The notes beneath the pieces were generated by a model. That model was not told the DNA's origin, did not search any database, and worked only from the letters and a program-made list of their open reading frames with translations. From Paenibacillus puerhi (lineage in GTDB: Bacteria; Bacillota; Bacilli; Paenibacillales; NBRC-103111), in assembly GCF_009846885.1 (NCBI RefSeq), contig NZ_WUWM01000007.1, positions 124,001 through 188,000 of the forward strand: a stretch of 64,000 nucleotides of DNA. The letters are read 5' to 3'. Shown one piece after another: positions 36,142-44,861 of this stretch. The translations under genes and the position numbers were made by a program. Each line of letters starts with the position of its first letter. Position 1 is the first letter of the stretch.

Positions 36142-37185
36142 TCAAGCTCCTTGTCCGCCGGCGAGCCGCTTGCGCCGCTTTAACAAGTAGGCGAAGAACG
36201 GCGCCCCCATGAAGGCCGTCACGACGCCTAGCGGTATTTCGGTCGGCGCTAGCAGCGTACGGGCCAGCGTATCGGCCATGAGCACATAGATCGCGCCTCC
36301 TATGACGGATAAAGGGAGCAGCAGCCGGTAATCGGGACCCACAAGCAGTCGAATCAGATGGGGAACCAGCAAGCCTACAAAGCCGACGACCCCCGTCACC
36401 GAGACCGCCGCCGCCGTGATCAAGGTGGCGGCGACCAGAACGACGAGCTTGGTGCGCTCGACATGCACGCCCAGGTGCGCCGCCTGCCGCTCGCCGAGAG
36501 CGAACAGGTTCATCGCCCGGCCATAGCCGAGCAAAATAATCGCTCCTACCGCCAGATAAGGCAGCATGACCAGGGAGTAAGACCAGCCTCGAAGCGCCAG
36601 ACTGCCCATCAGCCAGAAAATGATTTCATTGATCACCTGCTTCGACATGGAGACCATCAGCGATACCATCGCCGACAGAAAGGCCTGCAGCACGACACCG
36701 GACAAAATGACCGTTTCGATTCGCAGCTTCCCGTCCGTTCGGGCCAGCAGCAGCACCAGCAGCAGCGAAACCGCACCCGTACAGAACGCTATGGCGGGCA
36801 CGCTCCATTCGCCGAACATGTATTGCAGTCCGAATAAAATAAGAAAGGAAGCGCCTACCGACGCTCCCGATGACACACCGAGCGTATAAGGATCGGCCAG
36901 CGGATTGCGCAGCACGCCCTGGAAGGCAGCCCCTGCCAGACCAAGTGCGGCGCCTACGAGCATGCCGAGGACAATCCTCGGCAGACGTACCTTCCATACG
37001 ATCTGCTCCGAAGAGGTTGGCCAATTCACGTCGATCCGCCCCTCCATCCCCGGCAGGTGATGAAACAGGATGCTCCAGACATGGATAAACGGCACCCGCA
37101 CCGAACCGACCGAGAGCGCTACGGTCACGGCCAGCAAGAGCAGCCCGAGAGCCGCTCCGCCCCATACCATGAGCTTACGCTTCAT
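36142..37185 (-). CDS. btuC: Cobalamin-type ABC importer permease
   Basis: About 347 residues, about ten membrane segments, of the FecCD/BtuC family: GAALGLAGAAFQGVLRNPLADPYTLGVSSGA and VGFVGLLVPHLIRLLVGPDYR. It starts directly after the stop of the binding-protein gene, in the riboswitch-controlled operon. Confidence 0.92.
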   Translation of the reverse strand: MKRKLMVWGGAALGLLLLAVTVALSVGSVRVPFIHVWSILFHHLPGMEGRIDVNWPTSSEQIVWKVRLPRIVLGMLVGAALGLAGAAFQGVLRNPLADPYTLGVSSGASVGASFLILFGLQYMFGEWSVPAIAFCTGAVSLLLVLLLARTDGKLRIETVILSGVVLQAFLSAMVSLMVSMSKQVINEIIFWLMGSLALRGWSYSLVMLPYLAVGAIILLGYGRAMNLFALGERQAAHLGVHVERTKLVVLVAATLITAAAVSVTGVVGFVGLLVPHLIRLLVGPDYRLLLPLSVIGGAIYVLMADTLARTLLAPTEIPLGVVTAFMGAPFFAYLLKRRKRLAGGQGA

Positions 37186-38205
37186 TTATTGCACCAGTTC
37201 GGGATAGATCCCCTTGGCGATTTCCTTCATGCCCTCTACGATCCGTGGCCCCGGACGACTCGTCGTATCTTTATCGATCCCGGCCAGCTTGCCTTCCTTC
37301 ACCGCATCGATCTGATCCCAGCCGCTGCGCTCGCGGATGATCTGATCCAATGTTTTTTTCGATTTATCGTCAATCAGATTATTCGGATACAGGATAACCT
37401 TCGGATTCTCCGCAATTACCTTTTCTTCACTCAGCTTGACATAGCCCTTCTCGGACGCGTAGACATTGATGCCGCCTGCGGTTTCGATCAGCTCGCTCAG
37501 AAACTCGCCGGAGCCGACGGTCCAGCCCGGATTGAATTCGATGAATACCTTCTTCTTCTCTTCCGGCTTCAATCCTTTCACCGCATCGACAATCTTCTGA
37601 CGGTCCGCCTTCATATGCTCGACCAGCTTCTCGGCCTCGGCCTGACGGTCGAAGATCTCGCCCATCATCAACAGATTGGCCAGCACGTCGTCCACCGTCT
37701 TCGGCTGAACCTGGAACAGATTGACCTTCAGCTCGCGAAGCTTCTCCACCGTCGGCGTCTTCATCGATACGCCCGTTAGCGCCAAGTCGGCGCCCGCTGC
37801 AATGATCGCTTCTTCGTTTGGCTTAGTAATGCTGCCGAGCTTTGGCTTCGACTTTGCCTCAGCCGGATAATCGCAGTAGTCCGACACACCTACTACCTTA
37901 TCGCCTAGTCCCAGGGCGAACAGCATTTCCGTTTCGCTCGGGGACGTGGAGGCGATCCGTTCCGGGGCTTTCTCGAAGACGAACTCTTTGCCGGTTCCGT
38001 CCTTCACCTTAAGCGGGTACGTCGTGCGCTTCGCCTGCGACTCGCCTGGCTTCGAGCCGCTCTCCGCCTTCGGCGGGTCCACAAGCTGTCCCTGGTTGGG
38101 CGTCTTAGCCGTTTCGCCGCAAGCCGCGAGCGTTCCCGCCAGCGCCAGACTCAAAATAACCGTCAATAGTTTCCTCGCCGTTCTCTTCCTCATCTTGTTT
38201 CTCAT
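37186..38205 (-). CDS. btuF: Cobalamin-binding lipoprotein, BtuF type
   Basis: About 339 residues. Lipobox LAGTLAAC, then a class III binding protein: ERIASTSPSETEMLFALGLGDKVVGVSDYC, long central helix, and RPGPRIVEGM near the end, as in BtuF and ferri-siderophore receptors. First gene of the operon. ATG at 38205 is eight bases after GGAGAG; the one at 38211 is too close. A terminator and cobalamin riboswitch lie directly upstream, which favours corrinoid as ligand. Confidence 0.9.
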   Translation of the reverse strand: MRNKMRKRTARKLLTVILSLALAGTLAACGETAKTPNQGQLVDPPKAESGSKPGESQAKRTTYPLKVKDGTGKEFVFEKAPERIASTSPSETEMLFALGLGDKVVGVSDYCDYPAEAKSKPKLGSITKPNEEAIIAAGADLALTGVSMKTPTVEKLRELKVNLFQVQPKTVDDVLANLLMMGEIFDRQAEAEKLVEHMKADRQKIVDAVKGLKPEEKKKVFIEFNPGWTVGSGEFLSELIETAGGINVYASEKGYVKLSEEKVIAENPKVILYPNNLIDDKSKKTLDQIIRERSGWDQIDAVKEGKLAGIDKDTTSRPGPRIVEGMKEIAKGIYPELVQ

Positions 38206-38243
38206 GATCATTTCTCTCCCCTATTCTATATTTGTCTCCAAAC

Positions 38244-38282
38244 GAAAAAAACTCTGCCTACGGACACCGGTCCGGAGCAGAG
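38244..38282 (-). terminator. Riboswitch-controlled terminator before btuF
   Basis: Minus strand: CTCTGC and GGAC pair with GTCC and GCAGAG, followed by seven T. It lies between the riboswitch and btuF, so it is the expression platform rather than the end of a gene. Confidence 0.85.
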
Positions 38283-38385
38283 GACAGACTTAGGCCGACC
38301 GATAGGCGCATCCTTCCCGCCGCTTCGCCGGTCGTCGTCTTGCCGCTGCCGCTCCTTTATCCTCGAAAGGAATCAGCTGTGACGG

Positions 38386-38590
38386 TTGCAGGCAGGTTTC
38401 CTGGCTTCCGGGCTCCTTACGGCGCACTCCGACCTTCCCATTGCTCGCGCAGCGAATCAACAGTGGCCATGCTCGGAGGCTTATCGCCCGGTTACAGTGG
38501 CGGGACCGCGCCGGAGTTCCACCGGCTTCCCTTTTAACCCGAGGGGCGTAGATAACGCCGAATCGTCGGGCACCTGAACCGTTTTCACCC
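38386..38590 (-). ncRNA. Cobalamin riboswitch
   Basis: Minus strand, in order: GGTGCC near 38570, AAAAGGGAAGCCGGTG, TCCGGCGCGGTCCCGCCACTG, and the B12 box AGCCAGGAAACCTGCC at 38389-38404. This is the conserved AdoCbl-class core. It precedes a terminator and the B12 uptake and salvage operon, so bound coenzyme should end transcription early. Confidence 0.96.
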
Positions 38591-38704
38591 CGGATGGTCC
38601 GGGGCCGCTTGCTCATAACTTCTTCTTCTACCAACTGGCTTACAGTTTCTCACGCTTTCAGCTAAATGGTCAAGCGCGCAGGCTTCCCTATCGCCGCCTT
38701 ATCG

Positions 38705-39262
38705 TTACTTCTGTGCGATATGCTTCATGACCTGCTTCGCCTTCTCGATATCCTTTGCATTCTGAGGGATAAATGCATACAAGTCTTTCCCGTTGAGCTT
38801 CAGCTCTGTGAACCACTTGGTTTGCTCCAAGGGAATGCCGTAAAGATGCTTCTCCAGCTTGGGATTCGCCTTGTCCGCAGCCTTGCCGTTCTCCTCCTCA
38901 ACAGGCAGCTCAAGCACACCTTCAGGGAAATCAGCCGGGCTTGCCACATCATCCAGCGGAACGAAGCCTCCTTGCCTGCTCATACCCTCAAATTGCTCGC
39001 CGGGGACGACCAAAATACCATTGCCGCCTGCGGCTATCTCGACAATCAACTTTTCCATAGAGAACATCGGCGATGACGATATGGAAACCGTTGGAGCCTC
39101 TCCCACCTTCTCGATGAGCGCCGCCTCCAGCTTCTGGGCAACTTCGCCAGGAACACCGGTTTTAGACATCATGAAGATCGGCACATCCGCCTTCGGGCCG
39201 CCCCCGCATCCCGCCAGAATCAGCACTAAAAAGGTACAGATGAGCCAGCTACCTTTCCTCAA
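38705..39262 (-). CDS. Small lipoprotein of unknown function
   Basis: About 185 residues. Signal peptide LICTFLVLILAGCGG with lipobox. The mature part reads like a short periplasmic-binding-type fold (PIFMMSKTGVPGEVAQKLEAAL, IAAGGNGILVVPGEQFEG), with no assigned family. A TTG start at 39262 is preferred: GGAGGG lies seven bases upstream. The ATG at 39277 falls inside that site. Own promoter at 39330-39358. Directly upstream of the B12 riboswitch, but with no evidence of a B12 role. Confidence 0.7.
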   Translation of the reverse strand: MRKGSWLICTFLVLILAGCGGGPKADVPIFMMSKTGVPGEVAQKLEAALIEKVGEAPTVSISSSPMFSMEKLIVEIAAGGNGILVVPGEQFEGMSRQGGFVPLDDVASPADFPEGVLELPVEEENGKAADKANPKLEKHLYGIPLEQTKWFTELKLNGKDLYAFIPQNAKDIEKAKQVMKHIAQK

Positions 39263-39329
39263 AACCTTTCCCTCCATCCGATAAGTTCATCAGCTAAATA
39301 GGCAATCTGTTTAACCTTCTCATCGTCAT

Positions 39330-39358
39330 ATCTTACCATACCGGAAACTTTGTATCAA
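39330..39358 (-). promoter_or_regulatory. Promoter of the small lipoprotein gene
   Basis: Minus strand: TTGATA (39353-39358), 17-bp spacer, TAAGAT (39330-39335) with TG one base ahead (extended -10). The remainder of 39263-39453 holds no gene. Confidence 0.55.
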
Positions 39359-39453
39359 AAACTATTTACTTCATTAAATGGTTCGCCTTTTGTTTTACAT
39401 GATTAACCAGCCACGCTGCCTTAAGAAGATATCAGATGCCCTGGATTTTGGGG

Positions 39454-40008
39454 TCATGGATCAACGGCTAAGAATCGCCAAAGCAGATCAGTACCCTTGG
39501 AAATCCCGATCCGCTTCGTTTTTACAGTGGTCAGGTTCCGTTCCTTTTGCAGCCATGTCATGCAATTGTTTGGATCGGCAAGAAGGTCATACCCATTCAT
39601 GTCCTTCGTGATATTCAGTCCTTGGGTAAGCTTCGCCGGACCGTTTAATAGCGTCTTGTCCGATTGGTTAGGCCGGTTAGCGCGAATCAGATCCATACCT
39701 TCTACAGGTCTGGCGCCACGTATTAGCACCGCACCTACCATTCCAGGCTCATGGGCTACAACATTCATGCAGAAGTACTTCCCGTAAATAAAATAAATAT
39801 ACAACCGCCCCACCTCTCCAAACATCAATCGGGACCGTGGAGTCATTCCTCGATAGGCGTGGCTTGCAGGATCTTCAGCGCCCTTATAGGCTTCCGTTTC
39901 GGTGATTTGTACGCGAATTATGCCTTCGTCTGTTTGCCTGACAAGGTAGCAGCCGATCAACTGCTCCGCCACCCAAACCGTATCTTGTTCGAAAAAATGT
40001 CTGTTCAT
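39454..40008 (-). CDS. 3-methyladenine DNA glycosylase (AAG/MPG family)
   Basis: About 184 residues. VQITETEAYKGAEDPASHAYRGMTPRS holds the catalytic Glu and Tyr/His residues of alkyladenine glycosylase; YIYFIYGKYFCMNVV and LIRGARPVEG follow. It removes alkylated purines in base excision repair. The ATG at 40008 puts the family's usual N-terminus (HFFEQDT) at the front; an in-frame ATG at 40038 is possible. It is divergent from a second DNA glycosylase gene across 118 bp. Confidence 0.92.
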   Translation of the reverse strand: MNRHFFEQDTVWVAEQLIGCYLVRQTDEGIIRVQITETEAYKGAEDPASHAYRGMTPRSRLMFGEVGRLYIYFIYGKYFCMNVVAHEPGMVGAVLIRGARPVEGMDLIRANRPNQSDKTLLNGPAKLTQGLNITKDMNGYDLLADPNNCMTWLQKERNLTTVKTKRIGISKGTDLLWRFLAVDP

Positions 40009-40126
40009 AGGCTTGCTTTTCTCCCTCGCATTGGGCATTCTATATGGCTCTTAAATTTTTCTTATAGTAAAGGTTTACGGCGGGCACAATGGATACATCA
40101 TGACGTGCAAGAGGAGGAAGTCCGCG

Positions 40127-40720
40127 ATGACACCTAATAGGAATGAATCACTCGTGATCCTGCCTGAAGAATCGGCGCCACAAGCTGTTAAAGATTGTAC
40201 ACGCTGCGAACTTGCTAACCAGCGGACTCGAGTGATCTGGGGCGAAGGAAACCCCGCCGCTCCGATCCTGCTGATTCTGGATAATCCGGGAGCAAGGGAA
40301 GACCGGCATGGCAGCTCGTTTCTGTGCGGCACTCGAGAGACGCTCCAACGCGGCATAAAGGAAGCAGGCTTAGAAACTGATTCGATTTATATCACGTATC
40401 TGCTCAAATGCAGACCGATCCGCGCCTACGATAAACCAGCCGCCCGAGAAGCTTGTTCGCCCCATCTGCGGCTGCAGCTTCAGGAGAAGCGGCCGTTACT
40501 GCTGTTCGGATTCGGTAATGTTGTGGCCGAAGCTTTGCTCCCTTGGATGGAGAATGCCAGCGTAAAGGATCTAAGAGGGACCTGGCATGAATTTCAAGGG
40601 ATCCCTATCGGGTTTACCTACCACCCTCTTGCAGTAAGAAGGCGTCCCAATTTACTCAAGTTTTTCGTAAATGACCTGGTTGCTCTGAAGGAGAGATGGA
40701 GAAGCACTGATTCCCAGTAA
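40127..40720 (+). CDS. Iron-sulfur uracil-DNA glycosylase-like protein (family 4/5 type)
   Basis: About 197 residues. CTRCELA and later KCRP...ACSPH supply four Cys as for a 4Fe-4S cluster. GEGNPAAPILLILDNPGAREDRHG is a divergent motif 1 (Asp-Asn where typical members have Glu-Ala). YHPLAVRRRPN is motif 2 with the catalytic-loop His. Probable repair of uracil or deaminated bases. GAGGAGG lies nine bases before the ATG at 40127. Confidence 0.85.
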   Translation: MTPNRNESLVILPEESAPQAVKDCTRCELANQRTRVIWGEGNPAAPILLILDNPGAREDRHGSSFLCGTRETLQRGIKEAGLETDSIYITYLLKCRPIRAYDKPAAREACSPHLRLQLQEKRPLLLFGFGNVVAEALLPWMENASVKDLRGTWHEFQGIPIGFTYHPLAVRRRPNLLKFFVNDLVALKERWRSTDSQ

Positions 40721-40802
40721 CCAAGCCATACAAGCATGCAAGCCATGCCTAACGAGTCCCCGGACCTTCCCCTTGACCCCGCGCGCAAACACTTCCAGAT
40801 GA

Positions 40803-40828
40803 GAAAAGAAGCCGCTTCTCAGCGGCCT
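40803..40828 (-). terminator. Terminator of the Spo0E-like gene
   Basis: Minus strand GGCCGC-TGAGAA-GCGGCT then TTCTTTTC; the stop codon lies in the loop. Confidence 0.65.
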
Positions 40829-41085
40829 CTCGGGTTACGATTCATGTATTCATTAATTTTGATATCCAATTCCATACTGATCTCAACAACGCGAGGGGAG
40901 GTCAAGCTGCTACCGCTTTGGACCAGCGCCTCCAGCTCCTGACGCAAGCCGTAGATTTCATCTTCTAAAGACGCAGATGACGAGATTGCTCTTCGTTTCC
41001 CAAAAATCCACTTGGCCTTATCGTCGTTTTCATGAATCCATCCGACTTGAAGGTTTTGCCGAAGCCGATATTCCGGAAAAGCCAT
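40819..41085 (-). CDS. Spo0E-like aspartyl-phosphate phosphatase
   Basis: About 88 residues. Two helices with SMELDIKINEYMN, the SxxLD signature of Spo0E/YisI/YnzD proteins, near the C-terminus. They remove phosphate from Spo0A~P and delay sporulation. The N-terminal 35 residues are longer than usual and basic. Monocistronic, with its own terminator. Confidence 0.87.
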   Translation of the reverse strand: MAFPEYRLRQNLQVGWIHENDDKAKWIFGKRRAISSSASLEDEIYGLRQELEALVQSGSSLTSPRVVEISMELDIKINEYMNRNPRGR

Positions 41086-41217
41086 TGTTCATCCCTCCCT
41101 GTTCCCGATCTTTAGACCCACAGATGAAAAGCTTCATAAAAGGTTAAAACTGTGAAACTTCCATGTATCTAACATACCAGTTTTAGGAGAACTTGAAAAT
41201 GGCTTTTTTTGTCGAAA

Positions 41218-42417
41218 TTACAACTTTTTCATGAAATTCCCTATCCGATCGAACGCTTCGGTCAATTGGCTCACGGAATAAGCGTAAGAACACCGCAAAA
41301 AGCCCTCTCCGCCTAGCCCGAATACATTGCCGGGGACCGCCGCGACCTTCCCTTCGAATAACAGCCGGGTGGCAAACTCATCGGAACTAAGACCTGTTGC
41401 CTGTATGGACGGGAAAGCGTAGAACGCTCCCTGAGGCTCATGACATGGAAGACCGACTTCCCGGAAGCCCTGAACAACGAGACGCCTGCGCTGATTGTAG
41501 GATTCCACCATCCGGTCCTTCTCTTCCATCCCGTTGCGCAGCGCTTCGATAGCGGCTATTTGACCCATTGACGGAGCGCACATGATGGTGTACTGATGAA
41601 TTTTGAGCATGCCCGCGATCAGTTCGCGGTGCGCGCACACATAACCCATCCGCCAGCCCGTCATTGCGAATGACTTGGAGAACCCGCTCACCAGGATGGT
41701 TCGATCGCGCATACCCGGGATCGAGGCGAAGCTGACATGCTTCTGCTCGTAAGTCAGCTCGGCATAGATCTCATCGGAAATGACGATCAAATCGTTCTCT
41801 TCGACGATCCTGGCGATAGGGAGCCAGTCGTCATAGGTCATGATGCCCCCCGTCGGATTGCTCGGATAGCATAGAATCAGGACTTTGGAGCGCGGCGTAA
41901 TGGCAGCCTGCAGCGCTTCCGGGGTCAGCTTGAACTTATCCTTCGCGAAGGTCTCGATGCCGACAGGCTTGCCGCCGCTCAGCTTGGCTATAGGACCGTA
42001 CGTAACATAGGTGGGCTCGGGAACAAGAATCTCATCGCCAGGCGAGACGAGCGCGCGCAAGGCCAGATCGATCGCTTCACTGCCGCCGACCGTCACCAGC
42101 ACTTCATCGGACGGCTCGTAGGGAACCTGGAAGGAATCATACAAATATTCCGCTATCGCCTCGCGAAGCTCCGGCAGCCCGGAGTTCGGCGTATATTTCG
42201 TATTGCCGCGCTCTAGCGCATACACACAGGCTTCTCTGACATGCCAGGGCGTACTGAAGTCAGGCTCGCCCACGCCGAGTGAGATGATATCCTTGCTGCC
42301 GACGGCAAGGTCAAAAAACTTGCGAATGCCCGAAGGGGGAATATCCCTTACGACCGGTGTCAGATAGCTGCCCATGGATCTGGGCGTCTGTCCGGTGCTT
42401 TGTTGCTGCTCAATCAT
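41218..42417 (-). CDS. yugH: Class I aminotransferase, YugH/PatA-like
   Basis: About 399 residues. VSGFSKSFAMTGWRMGY holds the PLP Lys; YPSNPTGG, SDEIYAEL and the C-terminal RCSYA Arg complete the class I set. It lies 16 bp after an Lrp-type regulator gene, the same pair as yugG-yugH in Bacillus subtilis. Substrate probably an aromatic or aspartate-like amino acid. Confidence 0.9.
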   Translation of the reverse strand: MIEQQQSTGQTPRSMGSYLTPVVRDIPPSGIRKFFDLAVGSKDIISLGVGEPDFSTPWHVREACVYALERGNTKYTPNSGLPELREAIAEYLYDSFQVPYEPSDEVLVTVGGSEAIDLALRALVSPGDEILVPEPTYVTYGPIAKLSGGKPVGIETFAKDKFKLTPEALQAAITPRSKVLILCYPSNPTGGIMTYDDWLPIARIVEENDLIVISDEIYAELTYEQKHVSFASIPGMRDRTILVSGFSKSFAMTGWRMGYVCAHRELIAGMLKIHQYTIMCAPSMGQIAAIEALRNGMEEKDRMVESYNQRRRLVVQGFREVGLPCHEPQGAFYAFPSIQATGLSSDEFATRLLFEGKVAAVPGNVFGLGGEGFLRCSYAYSVSQLTEAFDRIGNFMKKL

Positions 42418-42432
42418 CGTCCTCAGCGTCCT

Positions 42433-42924
42433 TTACGGTGAGATTAAGAGACGGCGATCATCCTCGTGATCCTCGAAGCTTATTCCGTCCTGCTTATATT
42501 TTTTTAGAATAAAATGCGTTTTGGTCGACAGCACGCGATCGATCGGAGACAGCCGGTTCGATACGAACGAGGCCACTTCCTTCAGCGTCTTGCCTTCGAT
42601 TTCGACGAGAAGATCGTACGCTCCCGACATCAGGTACACGGATTTAACCTCCGGATATAAATAGATCCGTTCCGCGATGGCGTCGAAGCCGCGTCCGCGT
42701 TCCGGAGTGATTTGTACTTCAATCAAGGCGGTTACCTTCTCGCTGTCCACTTTGGCCCAATTCACGACCGTCGCATATTTCACGATAACGTTCGCTTCCT
42801 CAAGCTCCTTGATCGCCCCCGCCACCTCCGCCTCGGACGCCCCCAGCAAGGTTGCGATCAGCGCAGGGCTACGGCGCGCGTCTTCTTTCAGCAGATCAAT
42901 GATCTTCATTTTGAATTGTTCCAT
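42433..42924 (-). CDS. yugG: Lrp/AsnC-family regulator, YugG-like
   Basis: About 163 residues. An N-terminal winged helix (KMKIIDLLKEDARRSPALIATLLGASEAEV) is followed by an AsnC ligand domain (ALIEVQITPERG, VKSVYLMSGAYDLLVEIEG). The ATG at 42924 is eight bases after AGGAGG; the longer frame is rejected. It likely controls the aminotransferase gene downstream and its own expression in response to an amino acid. Confidence 0.9.
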   Translation of the reverse strand: MEQFKMKIIDLLKEDARRSPALIATLLGASEAEVAGAIKELEEANVIVKYATVVNWAKVDSEKVTALIEVQITPERGRGFDAIAERIYLYPEVKSVYLMSGAYDLLVEIEGKTLKEVASFVSNRLSPIDRVLSTKTHFILKKYKQDGISFEDHEDDRRLLISP

Positions 42925-43021
42925 GATTTCATCCTCCTGATCAAGGTCATGCATGCCAGCATAAAGCTATCGAGCTTTTGCTTATCTCTCCATATTACAC
43001 CTATCGATCTTGCTTGGCAAA

Positions 43022-43046
43022 GAAAAAAAAGCCCTTGCGGGCGTAG
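43022..43046 (-). terminator. Terminator of the short GNAT-like gene
   Basis: Minus strand GCCC-GCAA-GGGC with a GNRA-type loop, followed by eight T. Confidence 0.75.
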
Positions 43047-43069
43047 GCTGTAACGGGCATGTCTGCCGT

Positions 43070-43372
43070 TCATCCGCAAACCGTTGCGGCCGTCTTGCGG
43101 GGAGCTGCGTTCAGCAGCTTGCTCATGTACGTTTCGATTTCGCGATTGCGGTAAGCGGGAAGTATAGCGAACTCCGGCTCTGAACAGCCTTCGTCCCACT
43201 TGCCCAGACCGATCAGCCGATCCCGGTCATAGGCTGCAAGGATGCGGCTTGAGCTGCCGCGTAGCGTTTCATATTCAAAGGCCTGCAAAGCTGAAGCCGG
43301 GCCTGTCAATGCATCAATGAGCTGCCGAACGTGCGCCTCGCACGGTAATTCGTTATGCAAAGCAATTTTCAT
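43070..43372 (-). CDS. Short GNAT-like acetyltransferase
   Basis: About 100 residues. RILAAYDRDRLIGLGKWD and EFAILPAYRNREIETYMSKLL match strands 2-4 and the acetyl-CoA loop of the GNAT fold, but the canonical QxxGxG/A is degenerate and the C-terminal strands are missing. It may be a minimal member or a decayed gene. GGGAGGG lies ten bases before the ATG at 43372. Confidence 0.6.
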   Translation of the reverse strand: MKIALHNELPCEAHVRQLIDALTGPASALQAFEYETLRGSSSRILAAYDRDRLIGLGKWDEGCSEPEFAILPAYRNREIETYMSKLLNAAPRKTAATVCG

Positions 43373-43804
43373 GATCACATGTCCCTCCCAGTATACTGCT
43401 TATAGTCGCTGTAACGACTCGTTACTTATTATTATACATTATAATGAATAAATATTCAAACTATATGTTGACCGGCTTGTACACAATCTCCTGCACTCTT
43501 CGAGACCGATCCGCCACCCCTAACAAGAACGGGCAAGCCCCGTTATTTTACGCTTTTCCATCCCTTTTCATCTTATGCTGGAGCACTGGCAAAAGGAATC
43601 GTACCGTTCTGGCAGAGGTTACAACTTTCGAAGCTGCTACCGGCAAAGTTACAGCTTTCCACGCTACTTTCTTTCGCATTAGCACCAATTCCTACAAAAC
43701 CCTCCGCCTACTAGCGGACTTCGTTGATCCGCATAACAACCTTACCTGACCTTCCGCGAAAAAGAGAAATACCCGGGTTCCGTGGGCGGAAGCCGGGTTT
43801 CGCT
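43373..43804. other. Geneless stretch with an imperfect repeat
   Basis: 432 bp without a credible gene. A 101-codon open frame at 43444-43749 has no ribosome site and an unlikely composition. At 43611-43668 two copies of a GGCARAGTTACARCTTTC-like unit stand about 30 bp apart. No promoter or RNA structure was recognised. Confidence 0.5.
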
Positions 43805-44731
43805 TCAAAAAATATTCATGCTCAAATACCGCTCTCCGGTATCCGGCGCTATGCACAGCACCCGCTTGCCGGGTCCCAGCTTGCGCGCAACCTGCAGTCC
43901 GGTCCATACCGATGCGCCTGCCGAGGGGCCCACCAGGATCCCCTCCTGCTTGGCGAGCTCACGCATCGTATGCAGAGCATCGTCATCGGCTACCTGAACA
44001 ATCTCATCGTAGATGTCTGTGTTTAGAATCGCAGGGACAAATCCTGGGCTCGTGCCCACAAGCTTATGGGGCCCCGGCTCGCCACCGGACAGCACCGGCG
44101 ATCCCTTAGGCTCTACCACATAGACTCTAAGGTCCGGGAGGGTCTTGCGCAGCTCCTCGCCTGTACCCGTAATCGTCCCCCCTGTCCCGGAGGTGGCCAC
44201 GAAAGCGTCAAGTCTGCCTTCCATCTGCTCGAGAATTTCAGGCGCTGTCGTCATCCGGTGTATGTCGGGATTAGCCTTATTCTCGAACTGCTGCGGGATG
44301 AAGCTGTCGGGAATCCCGTCGCGTAGCTCCTCAGCCTTCTTGATCGCTCCCGGCATCCGCTCGGCCGCCGGCGTAAGAACGACCTCAGCGCCGTAAGCTT
44401 TCAGCAGGTTAATGCGTTCCTTGCTCATATTATCAGGCATGACAAGAATCGCCTTATATCCCTTGGCCGCGGCATTCATCGCCAAGCCGATCCCCGTATT
44501 GCCGCTAGTCGGCTCGATGATGGTCGCCCCGGGCTTCAGCTTGCCCTCAAGCTCGGCCTGAGCGATCAAATTATACGCGGCCCGATCCTTCACGCTGCCG
44601 CTTGGATTAAAATATTCCAGCTTTACATACAGCTCTGCATCCTGTTCGCCGGTCAACCGGCGAATTTTTACCGCCGGCGTTCCGCCAATAAGCTCCGTCA
44701 CGCTGTTAACCATCAAAGTTCGTCTGTCCAT
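43805..44731 (-). CDS. cysK: Cysteine synthase (O-acetylserine sulfhydrylase)
   Basis: About 308 residues. NPSGSVKDRAAYN holds the PLP Lys, TSGNTGIGLAM binds the substrate carboxylate, and SGTGGTITG the phosphate. It makes cysteine from O-acetylserine and sulfide. The ATG at 44731 is the best family match; AAGGAG is twelve bases upstream, and 44755 and 44713 are other options. A TTGACA promoter lies upstream. It is monocistronic. Confidence 0.92.
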   Translation of the reverse strand: MDRRTLMVNSVTELIGGTPAVKIRRLTGEQDAELYVKLEYFNPSGSVKDRAAYNLIAQAELEGKLKPGATIIEPTSGNTGIGLAMNAAAKGYKAILVMPDNMSKERINLLKAYGAEVVLTPAAERMPGAIKKAEELRDGIPDSFIPQQFENKANPDIHRMTTAPEILEQMEGRLDAFVATSGTGGTITGTGEELRKTLPDLRVYVVEPKGSPVLSGGEPGPHKLVGTSPGFVPAILNTDIYDEIVQVADDDALHTMRELAKQEGILVGPSAGASVWTGLQVARKLGPGKRVLCIAPDTGERYLSMNIF

Positions 44732-44794
44732 TCTTAAAGGCAGCTCCTTCCGCATCCTGACCCTTGGCTATTTACGACTAATGCTATGGCCTTA

Positions 44795-44823
44795 ATTGTT
44801 ATAGACCCGAGGGAACTTGTCAA
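44795..44823 (-). promoter_or_regulatory. Promoter of the cysteine synthase gene
   Basis: Minus strand: perfect -35 TTGACA (44818-44823), 17-bp spacer, weak -10 AACAAT (44795-44800). Confidence 0.5.
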
Positions 44824-44861
44824 GGGAAAATGGGGACCCCCCACAGGCGCGGGGAACCGAT

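Noticed and set aside
43444-43749. 101-codon plus-strand frame
   Set aside because: No ribosome site, contains repeat sequence and unlikely composition.
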